The notes beneath the pieces were generated by a model, which made no database searches, had not been told where the DNA came from, and saw only the letters and a list, made by a program, of their open reading frames with translations. Both the position numbers and the translations under genes were made by a program. A stretch of 10,599 nucleotides of DNA from JAGXLC01 sp046545815 (GTDB lineage: Bacteria > Bacteroidota > Bacteroidia > Bacteroidales > UBA12077), in NCBI GenBank assembly GCA_046545815.1, contig JBKGZA010000114.1, positions 1 through 10,599 of the forward strand, read 5' to 3'. This document shows, one piece after another, positions 1 to 7,485 of the stretch. Position 1 is the stretch's first letter. The number at the start of each line of letters is the position of its first letter.

Positions 1-156
1 ACCTGCATCCTTAACCACTACCTTGATGTCGGAGGCTCCGGCATCAATGCCATTTTCCATCAATTCCTTAACTACAGAAGCAGGTCGCTGGATAACTTCA
101 CCGGCTGCAATCTGGTTGGCTACCGAATCGGGTAATACCTGTATGATATCTGCCAT
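1..156 (-). CDS. mutL: DNA mismatch repair protein MutL, N-terminal fragment
   Basis: This is the first 52 codons of MutL, cut by the window edge. MutL is the GHKL-family ATPase that couples mismatch recognition by MutS to downstream repair. What is visible: an ATG start at 156, the N-terminal signature N-Q-I-A-A-G-E-V (residues 14-21), R-P-A-S-V-V-K-E-L (24-32), and GHKL motif I with the catalytic-type Glu31 and the Mg-binding-type Asn35 in E-N-G-I-D-A-G. The usual residue between Asn and Ile/Leu-Asp-Ala-Gly is Ala or Ser; here it is Gly, a small change. The fragment ends at D-A-G, which in the family leads into the D-x-G-x-G ATP-binding motif outside the window. It lies 15 bases behind the 95-residue membrane protein gene and is probably co-transcribed with it. 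Identification is secure from motifs; nothing can be said about the C-terminal endonuclease domain. Confidence 0.96.
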   Translation of the reverse strand, partial: MADIIQVLPDSVANQIAAGEVIQRPASVVKELMENGIDAGASDIKVVVKDAG

Positions 157-171
157 TTACAGTTTTCTTTC

Positions 172-459
172 TCAGATCCGCAAAAGCATATACATGAGGA
201 ACATCAAAAATGCCAGAACAACCAACATTATGGAGGTAGAAATTCTTTTTCGTTTTTTGTTGGCTACCTTTAAGTGGCGGCGCATTTCTCCCCTGATTTG
301 GGGAATATAAACATCTTTGTTTGCTTCATCCTCTTCAAGTCCTAACTCCCGGTCGATCCGGCGCTTCCTTCTTTCCAGCTCCTCTTTTCGCTCGTCATAA
401 AAGCGGGGCTGATAATTATATTTTCTGCCTCTGGGCAGATAAAAAAATCTTATGGCCAT
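172..459 (-). CDS. small basic protein with one C-terminal membrane helix, upstream of mutL
   Basis: A 95-residue protein of unknown function. The N-terminal half is rich in Arg, Lys and Glu (an R-K-E-E-L-E-R-R-K-R-R stretch near residues 24-34) and is probably helical. Residues about 74-92 (S-I-M-L-V-V-L-A-F-L-M-F-L-M-Y-M-L-L) form a single hydrophobic helix next to a K-K-R-K-R cluster, so most of the protein is predicted to be cytoplasmic with a C-terminal anchor. The opening, with an R-x-x-N-Y-x-P-R-F-Y-like motif, resembles small proteins found next to mutL in many Bacteroidota. From memory, these are sometimes labelled 'riboflavin synthase subunit beta'; nothing in this sequence supports an enzyme role. 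The ATG at 459 is the first in frame and sits about 19 bases behind a -7 promoter match. The TGA is 15 bases before the mutL start, so the two probably form an operon. Confidence 0.85.
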   Translation of the reverse strand: MAIRFFYLPRGRKYNYQPRFYDERKEELERRKRRIDRELGLEEDEANKDVYIPQIRGEMRRHLKVANKKRKRISTSIMLVVLAFLMFLMYMLLRI

Positions 460-478
460 AACAGCATGCTTTAATGCA

Positions 479-486
479 CAAAAGTA
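479..486 (-). promoter_or_regulatory. candidate -7 promoter element for the mutL operon
   Basis: On the minus strand this reads TACTTTTG, a full match to the Bacteroidota -7 consensus TAnnTTTG, 19 bases upstream of the ATG at 459. I find no good TTTG at the -33 position, only TTTC nearby, so the call rests on one half-site plus its location. The surrounding 460-568 gap is AT-rich and shows no clear terminator for the efflux operon that ends at 569. Confidence 0.4.
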
Positions 487-568
487 TTCAATATTTTTCG
501 AAATAAAATACGGATACCATCATTCAATTATTGTTCAGGATATTATTTTCTCCCAGAAGGTTGCAGAA

Positions 569-3500
569 TCACTGAGTTGAGACATCAGTTATTTTATGTT
601 CCATATTGAAAAGCTTCAGCAATTTCTTTTGAATTACAATTGAAATACGGTACATCACTGGTACGATAACGAGAGTCAGGAAAGTAGCAAAGGTAAGGCC
701 AAATATGACGGTCCAGGATATCGGACCCCAGAATTTGACCATGTTCCCTCCGAAATATATTTGGGGTTCAAAGTCACTCAGCAGGGTACCAAAATCCATA
801 TTCAGTCCTATGGCCAGGGGCAAAAGACCCAGGATTGTGGTAATGGCAGTAAGCAATACCGGACGCAGACGGGTTTTGCCTCCCTTAACCACGCATTCGG
901 TGGCCTCATGGGAAGGCAAATACGCATCTTCTTCCAGGCCCAGCTCTTTGCGTTTTCTTTTTTTCAAAAGCTCAATATAATCGACCAGAACAATGGCATT
1001 GTTCACCACAATACCCGCCAGTGAAACTATGCCGATACCTGTCATTACCACCACAATATCCATGTTGAATATTCCAATGCCCAGGAAGACCCCTATTGTA
1101 CTGAAAACTACACTTGAAATGATGATCAGTGGCTTAACCAATGAGTTGAATTGGGTCACCAGAATAATCATAATAAGCACTGCTGCGATGATCAGGGCCC
1201 GGATAAGGAAATCCGTGGATTCCTGCTGTTCCTCCTGTTCACCGGTGAATTCATAATTATATCCTTCCGGCATGTTGTAATTGGCTAATATAGTTTTAAG
1301 CTGGTCATTGATTTCTGTGGCATTGTATCCTTCCAATACATTTGAATACAAAGTGATTACCCGGTCCATGTCTTTTCGTTTAACGGCTCCGTAAGTCGTA
1401 CTGTATTCCAAGTCGGCTACGGAAGATATAGGGATGTTAACCACTTCTCCGTTATTGAGCAATGTCAGTTTCTGGTTCATCAGGGTTGATAAATCGTATC
1501 TCTCGGGTTCCTGCATCCTGAGCTGGATGGGGTAGTCTTCTTCCCCCACCTTGAAGTCGGAGATTTCCCTGCCGAACAGGGAGGTTCTTATCTGATTGGC
1601 GATTTGCATAGTGGAAAGCCCGAATCTCCTGGCTTTTTCCCTGTCGATACGAACCAGCACCTCAGGTTTTCCTACATCCAGATCCATTTTCAGGTCTTCT
1701 ATACCCGGTATATTTTCCCGCTCAATCCTTTGCCTGACGGAATCCGTGAGCTGAATCAGCCGGTTAAAATCCTGCCCGCTGATTTCAATATTAATTGGGT
1801 TTCCCGTGGGCGGTCCCATCTGATTTTTCTCAACGGATAGCTGAACACCGGGATATCTTCCCATCAGATAATCGCTCAGCTCTGCCATAATATTGGATGT
1901 GTTCATCCCTTCCCGGAATTCGTAATCTACAAAGGATATGGTGGTGAGTCCCACGTTGGGGGTTCCGCTGGCAGTAATACCTTCACCGGCTCCGCTTCCG
2001 ACTGTTGTGAGCACCGACTCCACAATTTTGCTGTTCGGTTCAAGATACTCAATAATGTCATCTTCCATGACATGCATTAAAGAGTCGGTAGCTTTAATGT
2101 CGGCACCTACAGGCAACTCAGCTCTTACGTTGATATAATCCGGTTCATTTTCCGGGAAAAACAATATATCGGGCTGACGAAAGCCCAGGAAAATGATAAC
2201 CAATATCAAAGCAATGAAGGTGCCTGCAAAAAATTTGACCGGATTTTTTTTATGAAGTGCAAACTGCAATAGTTTTAAATAGGCATTTTCCAGCCGCACC
2301 AGAAATACATTTTGAAACAGATACTGAGCCCTGTGAAAGAACAGGGCATTTAAAAATACGATAAGCGAAATGATCAGAAGAATATTGGCAATGGTATAGG
2401 TTCCAATCAGGTAGAATACTCCCGCTATTGCAGCCATCACAACCACAATGCGGTAATTTTTTTGTTTGTCAATTTTCCCGTCATTCCGCATTTTGCCGTA
2501 TTTAATGAAAGTGGCAGCAAGTACGGGTATAATCACCAGCGCCACAAACAATGAAGAGGTCAGTACAATGATCAAAGTGATGGGCAGGTTTTTCATGAAC
2601 TCGCCTGTAATTCCACCCCAAAAAGCAAGAGGCAGGAAGGCGGAAAGGGTGGTGATGGTAGAAGTGATGATTGGCAGGGCTATCTCACCAACTGCCTGGC
2701 GTGCGCCGTCGTATGGTTTATATCCCCTGTCGTGCACAAAACGGTAAATATTTTCCACCACTACGATGGCATTGTCCACCAGAAGTCCAAGGGCCAGGAT
2801 AAGGGAGAAAAGAACAATCATGTTGATTCTGCCTGCCATTAAAGTCAATACAATAAAGGAAAGCAACATAGACATGGGGATGGCAGTTCCCACAAACAAA
2901 GCGTTTTTTGTCCCCAGGAAATAATATAGTACAAGAATCACAAAAATTACGCCCAGGATGATTGAATTTTCCAGATTGTTCAATTGCTGCCGGATCATAT
3001 CACTTTGGTCGTTTGTTATGTTGATCTTCAGGTCCTCCGGCACCTGATGATCCTCCCCTGCCCGGTCCAGAATGTCAAATATCTGTTCTGTGGCAGCAAG
3101 CAGATTTTCACCGCTTTTTTTGATAACCTGCAGGGAAACAACAGGGTTCCTGTCAAGCCTGGAATAACTGTCGGGATAAGCATAGCCCATACTTACGTGG
3201 GCCAAGTCCTTCAGATAAACCAAGTTGTCATCGGTATTTTGAACGATGATGTTTCTGATCTCTTTTACATCTTCAAATTCTCCTATTGTCCTGATGGAAC
3301 GTGTGGTTCTGTTGAATCTTAGTTCACCTCCGGGCATGGTAATGTTTTCATTTTCAATGGCGGTTTGTATGTCTCTGAAGCTAATGCCCGTGGCTTCCAT
3401 CTTGTGGGGATAAACATTTACTTTAATCTCTTTATCATTCACCCCCTGAATATCGACACTGGAAATCTGTGGGATTTCTTCAATCTCATCCTGAAAGTAT

Positions 3501-4018
3501 TCACCGTAATTGTTCAGAGCATCAATACTATAATTTCCCGAAAGATTGATGTTAATGATCGGGAATTCCGAGAAATCTATATCCTGTACAGAAGGGTCAT
3601 TCTGAAGATCATCGGGCAGTTCTCTTTCGGCTTTGTCAACAGCATCTTTGACGTCCTGCAGAGCCTTTTCAATGTTTACATCTGTGCTAAATTCAACCAG
3701 AATTAAAGAAAAGCCCTGGGAGGAAGTCGAGTTGATTTCTTCAATTCCGTCAACGCTTTCAATCTCTTTCTCAAGGGGCCGGGTAATCAGATTTTCAATG
3801 TCAATCGGCGGATTCCCTCCATAAGGTGTTTGAACCATAATGGTAGGAATGACCACTTCAGGAGTTAGTTCCTTGGGGAGGGTTCTGTATGAATAGATAC
3901 CAAAGCCCAGAATGGCCAATGCCAAAAGCAAAATGGTATTCCTGTTGTTCAGTGCAAGTGTGGTAAGCTTAAATTCTTTGTCTACTTTTTTTAGCAATGT
4001 ATCGTTTTCTTTAGCCAT
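569..4018 (-). CDS. RND-family (HAE1/AcrB-like) efflux pump inner-membrane permease
   Basis: The proton-driven inner-membrane component of a tripartite efflux system, 1149 residues against about 1050 for AcrB. It shows the family architecture: TM1 at about 27-44; a first periplasmic porter region with P-Y-G-G-N-P-x-x-I-E-N (65-76); the TM2-TM6 block (about 351-505) containing G-L-L-V-D-N-A-I-V-V-V-E-N at 411-423; TM7 at about 596-612; a second porter region with G-P-P-T-G-N-P-I (735-742); and a C-terminal TM block (about 939-1125) containing G-I-V-V-N-N-A-I-V-L-V-D at 1002-1013. In the TM4 motif Asp415 aligns with AcrB Asp407 and Asn416 with Asp408. In TM10 Asn1006 stands where AcrB has Lys940. 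That pattern is found in other RND branches, so it does not suggest a dead pump. Two extra hydrophobic segments (about 523-561) lie between TM6 and TM7. The gene is last in its operon, 38 bases behind the adaptor. Substrate cannot be read from sequence. Confidence 0.95.
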   Translation of the reverse strand: MAKENDTLLKKVDKEFKLTTLALNNRNTILLLALAILGFGIYSYRTLPKELTPEVVIPTIMVQTPYGGNPPIDIENLITRPLEKEIESVDGIEEINSTSSQGFSLILVEFSTDVNIEKALQDVKDAVDKAERELPDDLQNDPSVQDIDFSEFPIININLSGNYSIDALNNYGEYFQDEIEEIPQISSVDIQGVNDKEIKVNVYPHKMEATGISFRDIQTAIENENITMPGGELRFNRTTRSIRTIGEFEDVKEIRNIIVQNTDDNLVYLKDLAHVSMGYAYPDSYSRLDRNPVVSLQVIKKSGENLLAATEQIFDILDRAGEDHQVPEDLKINITNDQSDMIRQQLNNLENSIILGVIFVILVLYYFLGTKNALFVGTAIPMSMLLSFIVLTLMAGRINMIVLFSLILALGLLVDNAIVVVENIYRFVHDRGYKPYDGARQAVGEIALPIITSTITTLSAFLPLAFWGGITGEFMKNLPITLIIVLTSSLFVALVIIPVLAATFIKYGKMRNDGKIDKQKNYRIVVVMAAIAGVFYLIGTYTIANILLIISLIVFLNALFFHRAQYLFQNVFLVRLENAYLKLLQFALHKKNPVKFFAGTFIALILVIIFLGFRQPDILFFPENEPDYINVRAELPVGADIKATDSLMHVMEDDIIEYLEPNSKIVESVLTTVGSGAGEGITASGTPNVGLTTISFVDYEFREGMNTSNIMAELSDYLMGRYPGVQLSVEKNQMGPPTGNPINIEISGQDFNRLIQLTDSVRQRIERENIPGIEDLKMDLDVGKPEVLVRIDREKARRFGLSTMQIANQIRTSLFGREISDFKVGEEDYPIQLRMQEPERYDLSTLMNQKLTLLNNGEVVNIPISSVADLEYSTTYGAVKRKDMDRVITLYSNVLEGYNATEINDQLKTILANYNMPEGYNYEFTGEQEEQQESTDFLIRALIIAAVLIMIILVTQFNSLVKPLIIISSVVFSTIGVFLGIGIFNMDIVVVMTGIGIVSLAGIVVNNAIVLVDYIELLKKRKRKELGLEEDAYLPSHEATECVVKGGKTRLRPVLLTAITTILGLLPLAIGLNMDFGTLLSDFEPQIYFGGNMVKFWGPISWTVIFGLTFATFLTLVIVPVMYRISIVIQKKLLKLFNMEHKITDVSTQ

Positions 4019-4056
4019 TATTTAGTGATTTTCTGAGGTTTTATTTCGAAAACTCG

Positions 4057-5205
4057 CTATTCGGCAAACATTTCCTTTTGTTTGACATTTACCCTGATTC
4101 CCTCGGAGACCTGGGTGTACCCTGAGGTGATTACCTTCTGACCAGGTTCAACACCATCTGTTAACATGGTTTGGTTGTTATGGGACCTTCCGGTCTCGAT
4201 ATAGACCTTATGGGCTACCTTTGCGTCTTGTTTTTCCTGCAGAATGTATACATAATCTCCCTCCATATCCTGTTTGATCACATTGGAGGGTATTACAAGC
4301 GCGCTGTCCTTTGTATAGTTCCTCACATTCATCACAGAGATCTGATTGGGTTTGATTTTTTCATTTTCATTGTCAATTCTGGCCTCTACGGTGAATGTTC
4401 TGCTGGTTTTATCAATTACCTGACCTTTTCTGGTAACAGGAACCGTTCTAACAGTATTGGGGAATGCAGGAAACCGGATTTTGACAGAATCTCCCTTCTG
4501 TACTCCCGACATATATTGTTCGGCAAGTGTTGCTTTTACTTTCAGTTGTTTCAGGTTAACCAAGTGCAATAATTGTGCCCCGGGAGTTCCGAGTTCACCT
4601 GTTTTCTGGTTGATCTCCTCAACAATACCATCAAAGGGAGCCCTTATTTCCGACATATCGAGCTGCTCTCTCAGCGTTTTCAGGCGATTTTCCAGATTTT
4701 CCGTTCTGTTTTTGGCTTCGAGATACTGCATTTCTGAACCCACGCTGTCTTTCCACAGCCGCTTTTGTTTCTGAAAAGTTTCCCTTGCAAGCTCAAGGTT
4801 GGTCTTTGCCTCTTCTATATTGCTTTCTATTACGCTGGTATTTAATTTGGCCATCAGCTTACCTTTTTTTACACGGTCCCCTTCTTCAACATAAATGGCT
4901 GTGATCTGACCATTGGTTTCGGGGCTGATAAAAGCTTCCTGTACGGCCTCAACAGTACCATTGGCATTGATGTAGTGGCTGAATTGTTCGGGTTCCATTT
5001 CTTTAACAACTACGGGTATTTGAGCGGTTCCCGGAGTTTCTCCACCTTTGGTTTCCAATTCGTTGGTCAGTTGATTGATCTTCTGCTGAAACTCATTTTT
5101 TTCTTTTTTATATTGAGCTATTTTATTTCTGAGTTCTTCCCTGCCGGATTCTTTACTACAAGATATAACTGCCAATGCAAGGATGAATACAATAAGTTTT
5201 TTCAT
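4057..5205 (-). CDS. RND efflux periplasmic adaptor (membrane fusion protein), lipoprotein
   Basis: The periplasmic adaptor linking the RND pump to the TolC-like channel. The chosen start is the ATG at 5205 (382 residues); an in-frame TTG three codons upstream is less likely. The N-terminus is a lipoprotein signal: K-K, a hydrophobic core, then V-I-S-C with Cys16 as the lipidation site followed by Ser-Lys. Residues about 22-52 form a charged, probably coiled-coil segment that is extra compared with AcrA. The canonical order follows: first half of the lipoyl domain (about 90-122, with N-G-x-I and V-x-x-G-D-x-V-K-K-G), an alpha-helical hairpin (about 125-183), the second lipoyl half with R-A-P-F-D-G-I-V (188-195) and G-x-L-G-T-P-G, a beta-barrel domain (about 218-300) and a membrane-proximal domain (about 300-375). 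It lies 26 bases behind tolC and 38 before the pump gene, so the three proteins very likely assemble together. Confidence 0.94.
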   Translation of the reverse strand: MKKLIVFILALAVISCSKESGREELRNKIAQYKKEKNEFQQKINQLTNELETKGGETPGTAQIPVVVKEMEPEQFSHYINANGTVEAVQEAFISPETNGQITAIYVEEGDRVKKGKLMAKLNTSVIESNIEEAKTNLELARETFQKQKRLWKDSVGSEMQYLEAKNRTENLENRLKTLREQLDMSEIRAPFDGIVEEINQKTGELGTPGAQLLHLVNLKQLKVKATLAEQYMSGVQKGDSVKIRFPAFPNTVRTVPVTRKGQVIDKTSRTFTVEARIDNENEKIKPNQISVMNVRNYTKDSALVIPSNVIKQDMEGDYVYILQEKQDAKVAHKVYIETGRSHNNQTMLTDGVEPGQKVITSGYTQVSEGIRVNVKQKEMFAE

Positions 5206-5231
5206 TTCTTCCAAATTTTAATAAAGGGTTA

Positions 5232-6638
5232 TTACAATTCGTTTCTGATTTTTTCCAGTTCTGTTTTGGCATTCAATAGTTCTACCACTGCATTGATATA
5301 ATTCGATTCTGTATCCAGATAGTCTCTGTTTGCCTGAGTTAGCTCCATGCTGCTGGCCATTCCTTCCGAGAACTTTTTAGATACCCGGTTGTATACCTTT
5401 TGTGCCAGTTTCATATTTTCCCTGGAAGTCTGCATCTTTTCATATGCGCTTTCGTAATTGTTTTTAGCTTGTATATAGCTGTTTGTCAGATTTTTTTTAG
5501 TATTGGCCAGATTGTTTTTTGTTTTTTTCAGATTCAGTTTGGCCTTTTGTACCCTTGAAATTTTCTGTCCGCTGTTGAATAAGGGAAAGCTCAGTTCAAA
5601 ACCCAGCATGCTGGATTCATACCATTTGCCTTCGGAATCCAGTGGATTGAACTTGTCCCTCATGGCGTTTTCACGAAAATTATACACGGCTGAAAGGGTT
5701 GGAAGGAATTGGGCTTTCTCTCTTTCCAGATCCAACTCGGATAGATCTACCTGGGTATTCATTAATTGATAGTCCACATTCTCTGAAACATTAAATTCTT
5801 CTTGCACTGTTTCATTGATGGCCGTTTCCATAAGGATTTCCTGAAGAGGCTGGGTGAGTTTTAAGGGCCGGTCCAGAGCTACGCCCAGTTGAATTTTTAA
5901 GAGGTTATGAAACTTTTCCAACTGACGTTTTGTTGTTTTGATTGAATTTTTCAGCGAAGATACCGATATCTGGATTTTTTCCACTTCTGTTATTTCTGCC
6001 ATACCGTTCTCATGAAGCGCACGTGAATCTTTCAGGGATTTTTTGAGATTTTCCAGGTTTTTTTCCAAAATTTCGATGTTTCGCCTGGTTAACAAAATGG
6101 AATGGTAGGTGCGTGCTACATTGGCCTTTGTTTCCTGCCTGGATTTTTTATACTTCTGTTGAGAAAGATCCTTATAAACTCTTGCCGCCTGAAGACCGAC
6201 AATGTAGGGTCCACTGAAAATTAGCTGGTTTACTGATAAACTTCCGTTAAACGTATGCTGGCTGCCAAACTGAACCTCAATTTTTTCGGGATCGGGTATG
6301 GGCTGCGGATCAATAACGCCTTCTTCCATAAGAACCTTAAGAATGGTGGGTTCAATAAAATTGGGAAACAGTTGAGTGGATAAGCTCAGGTTGTTGTTAT
6401 AGGAGCCGCTGGCACTCAACTGCGGGAGGCCCCTTGCCGTGGTCTCCCACACTTCTTTATCCGATATCTTTACGTCAATCTCAGAATTCTGAACCTCGGT
6501 GTTGTGTTCCATGGCATAATCCTGTGCCTCCTTCAAAGTGAATTTCATTGTGTCTCCTTCCTCCTGGGCAAGCGACAAACCGACCGAAAGCACAGATATG
6601 GATAAAATAAGCGCTGTTTTTATCATGCTTGACTTCAT
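5232..6638 (-). CDS. TolC-family outer-membrane efflux channel
   Basis: The outer-membrane exit duct of the tripartite pump, 468 residues, a normal length for the family. Residues 1-24 are a Sec signal peptide (K near the N-terminus, a hydrophobic core, cleavage probably after Ala24 in S-L-A-Q). No lipobox Cys is present, unlike the OprM subgroup. The mature start carries the classic L-K-E-A-x-x-Y-A-M-E-H-N motif (about 34-45). Two outer-membrane efflux protein repeats follow, roughly 30-240 and 285-468, each with long amphipathic helices rich in Lys, Glu, Asn and Leu. The second ends with an S-x-L-T-Q-A-N-R-D-Y-L-type motif typical of the family C-terminus. The ATG at 6638 is 12 bases downstream of the regulator stop, indicating co-transcription from the promoter before the regulator. 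Confidence 0.94.
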   Translation of the reverse strand: MKSSMIKTALILSISVLSVGLSLAQEEGDTMKFTLKEAQDYAMEHNTEVQNSEIDVKISDKEVWETTARGLPQLSASGSYNNNLSLSTQLFPNFIEPTILKVLMEEGVIDPQPIPDPEKIEVQFGSQHTFNGSLSVNQLIFSGPYIVGLQAARVYKDLSQQKYKKSRQETKANVARTYHSILLTRRNIEILEKNLENLKKSLKDSRALHENGMAEITEVEKIQISVSSLKNSIKTTKRQLEKFHNLLKIQLGVALDRPLKLTQPLQEILMETAINETVQEEFNVSENVDYQLMNTQVDLSELDLEREKAQFLPTLSAVYNFRENAMRDKFNPLDSEGKWYESSMLGFELSFPLFNSGQKISRVQKAKLNLKKTKNNLANTKKNLTNSYIQAKNNYESAYEKMQTSRENMKLAQKVYNRVSKKFSEGMASSMELTQANRDYLDTESNYINAVVELLNAKTELEKIRNEL

Positions 6639-6650
6639 ATTGGTGTGATT

Positions 6651-7280
6651 TTAGTATATGTCTTTTTTGTTTTCAAATTCTTTCAATTTTATGTTAAAAA
6701 ATTTTATCCCCTTATCACTTGCAATACCATGGACATGATACATCATCATCTCCCGGATGAATTTCCATGAGGTTAATTCCTCAATGGTGAACATTTCATT
6801 GGCAAAACTATTTTCGATACGGCTAACATGCACTCTGGCAATGATGTCTTCATTCAATTCCCTCCTGTAGAGGCCCTCACTTTTGCCTTTTTCAATATTT
6901 TCAATAACTGCCTGATACATATTACTCTGCCTACGACTTCTTAATTTTTTGTATTGATCCGGGTAATATTTTTTGAGGTCAAATTCAGTAGAAGGATTAT
7001 AATTCTTCAACATTTCAATCACATGTTCGTTTACGGCAAAAAGTTCTTCAATGGCATTTAAATCTTGTTTTCTTATATCTGCAAAATTGCATTTGCGTAT
7101 TTCTGTCAAATGGCCTACAAAATGATCCACCAAGTCATCTTTATTGGCAACATATTTGTAAAGGGTTTTCTTTGACATTCCCAGTTCTCTGGCTACGTCA
7201 TCCATTGTCACGCTCTTGATTCCATATTGATTGTAGAGATCACTGGCTTTTTCAATGATATGTTGATATTCTTTATTCAT
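6651..7280 (-). CDS. TetR/AcrR-family regulator, probable repressor of its own efflux operon
   Basis: A 209-residue one-component transcription factor. The N-terminal DNA-binding domain is clear: Y-G-I-K-S-V-T-M-D-D-V-A-R-E-L-G-M-S-K-K-T-L-Y-K-Y (19-43) is the TetR helix-turn-helix signature, followed by N-K-D-D-L-V (46-51). The C-terminal ligand and dimer region (about 60-209) is diverged, as is normal, and does not reveal the effector. I chose the ATG at 7280 because it gives the usual short lead-in to the helix-turn-helix. A longer reading from a GTG at 7355 would run through the promoter and operator. The gene is first in the operon, 12 bases ahead of tolC, with a palindromic candidate operator over its promoter. 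Negative autoregulation of the whole pump operon is the natural inference. Activation cannot be excluded from sequence. Confidence 0.9.
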   Translation of the reverse strand: MNKEYQHIIEKASDLYNQYGIKSVTMDDVARELGMSKKTLYKYVANKDDLVDHFVGHLTEIRKCNFADIRKQDLNAIEELFAVNEHVIEMLKNYNPSTEFDLKKYYPDQYKKLRSRRQSNMYQAVIENIEKGKSEGLYRRELNEDIIARVHVSRIENSFANEMFTIEELTSWKFIREMMMYHVHGIASDKGIKFFNIKLKEFENKKDIY

Positions 7281-7284
7281 TGCG

Positions 7285-7315
7285 CAAATGTAAAATAAAA
7301 AACTGCGGAAACAAA
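7285..7315 (-). promoter_or_regulatory. Bacteroidota-type promoter of the efflux operon
   Basis: On the minus strand TTTG (7315-7312) is followed by a 19-base spacer and TACATTTG (7292-7285), a full match to the Bacteroidota sigma-factor consensus TTTG / TAnnTTTG at its common spacing. The -7 box ends only four bases before the ATG at 7280, so the start of transcription would fall at or next to the start codon. That implies a leaderless or nearly leaderless mRNA, unless another promoter is used. Confidence 0.6.
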
Positions 7316-7335
7316 AAATATATATATAGTTTCCG
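7306..7335. promoter_or_regulatory. candidate operator: 7-bp inverted repeat over the efflux promoter
   Basis: CGGAAAC (7306-7312) and GTTTCCG (7329-7335) form a perfect inverted repeat with a 16-base spacer made only of A and T. The left arm lies in the promoter spacer and touches the -33 TTTG; the right arm lies just upstream of it. A further GGTTTC follows at 7335-7340. A 30-bp palindromic span overlapping the promoter of a tetR-type gene is where an autoregulatory operator is expected. Assignment to this regulator is inference. Confidence 0.5.
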
Positions 7336-7367
7336 GTTTCATAACCCAAAGACACTTTATTGGTGGA

Positions 7368-7416
7368 TTAACTAATTTTAACTTTATCGTCTCTTTATTA
7401 AACTATTTTTAACTTT
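7368..7416 (+). repeat. imperfect direct repeat in the leader of the DUF4168-like gene
   Basis: TTAACTAATTTTAACTTT (7368-7385) recurs as TTAAACTATTTTTAACTTT (7398-7416). The shared core TTTTAACTTT is exact, and its two copies start 31 bases apart (7376 and 7407), close to three helical turns. It lies in the divergent region between the efflux regulator and the secreted-protein gene, upstream of a near-match -7 box (TTACTTTG, 7446-7453). It could be a regulator site or AT-rich coincidence. Confidence 0.35.
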
Positions 7417-7485
7417 TAAATTTTTATCTCTGCCAGGTTATTTATTTACTTTGCTAATAATTTTAATTATTAAAGATTTGTAACT

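Noticed and set aside
2984..3706. Plus-strand open frames opposite the RND pump gene (2984-3322 and 3365-3706)
   Set aside because: They lie fully antisense to a clear, conserved coding sequence and show no recognisable domain or start context.
4171..4572. Plus-strand open frame of 133 codons opposite the periplasmic adaptor
   Set aside because: Antisense to a well-supported gene; the hydrophobic pieces reflect the reverse complement of the adaptor's codons.
5206..5214. TTG start three codons upstream for the periplasmic adaptor
   Set aside because: The ATG at 5205 gives a standard lipoprotein signal (M-K-K-L); the upstream TTG adds acidic residues before the signal.
7281..7355. 25-residue N-terminal extension of the TetR-type regulator from a GTG at 7355
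   Set aside because: It would translate the candidate operator and the promoter and adds a sequence not typical of TetR proteins. The ATG at 7280 gives the normal domain start.
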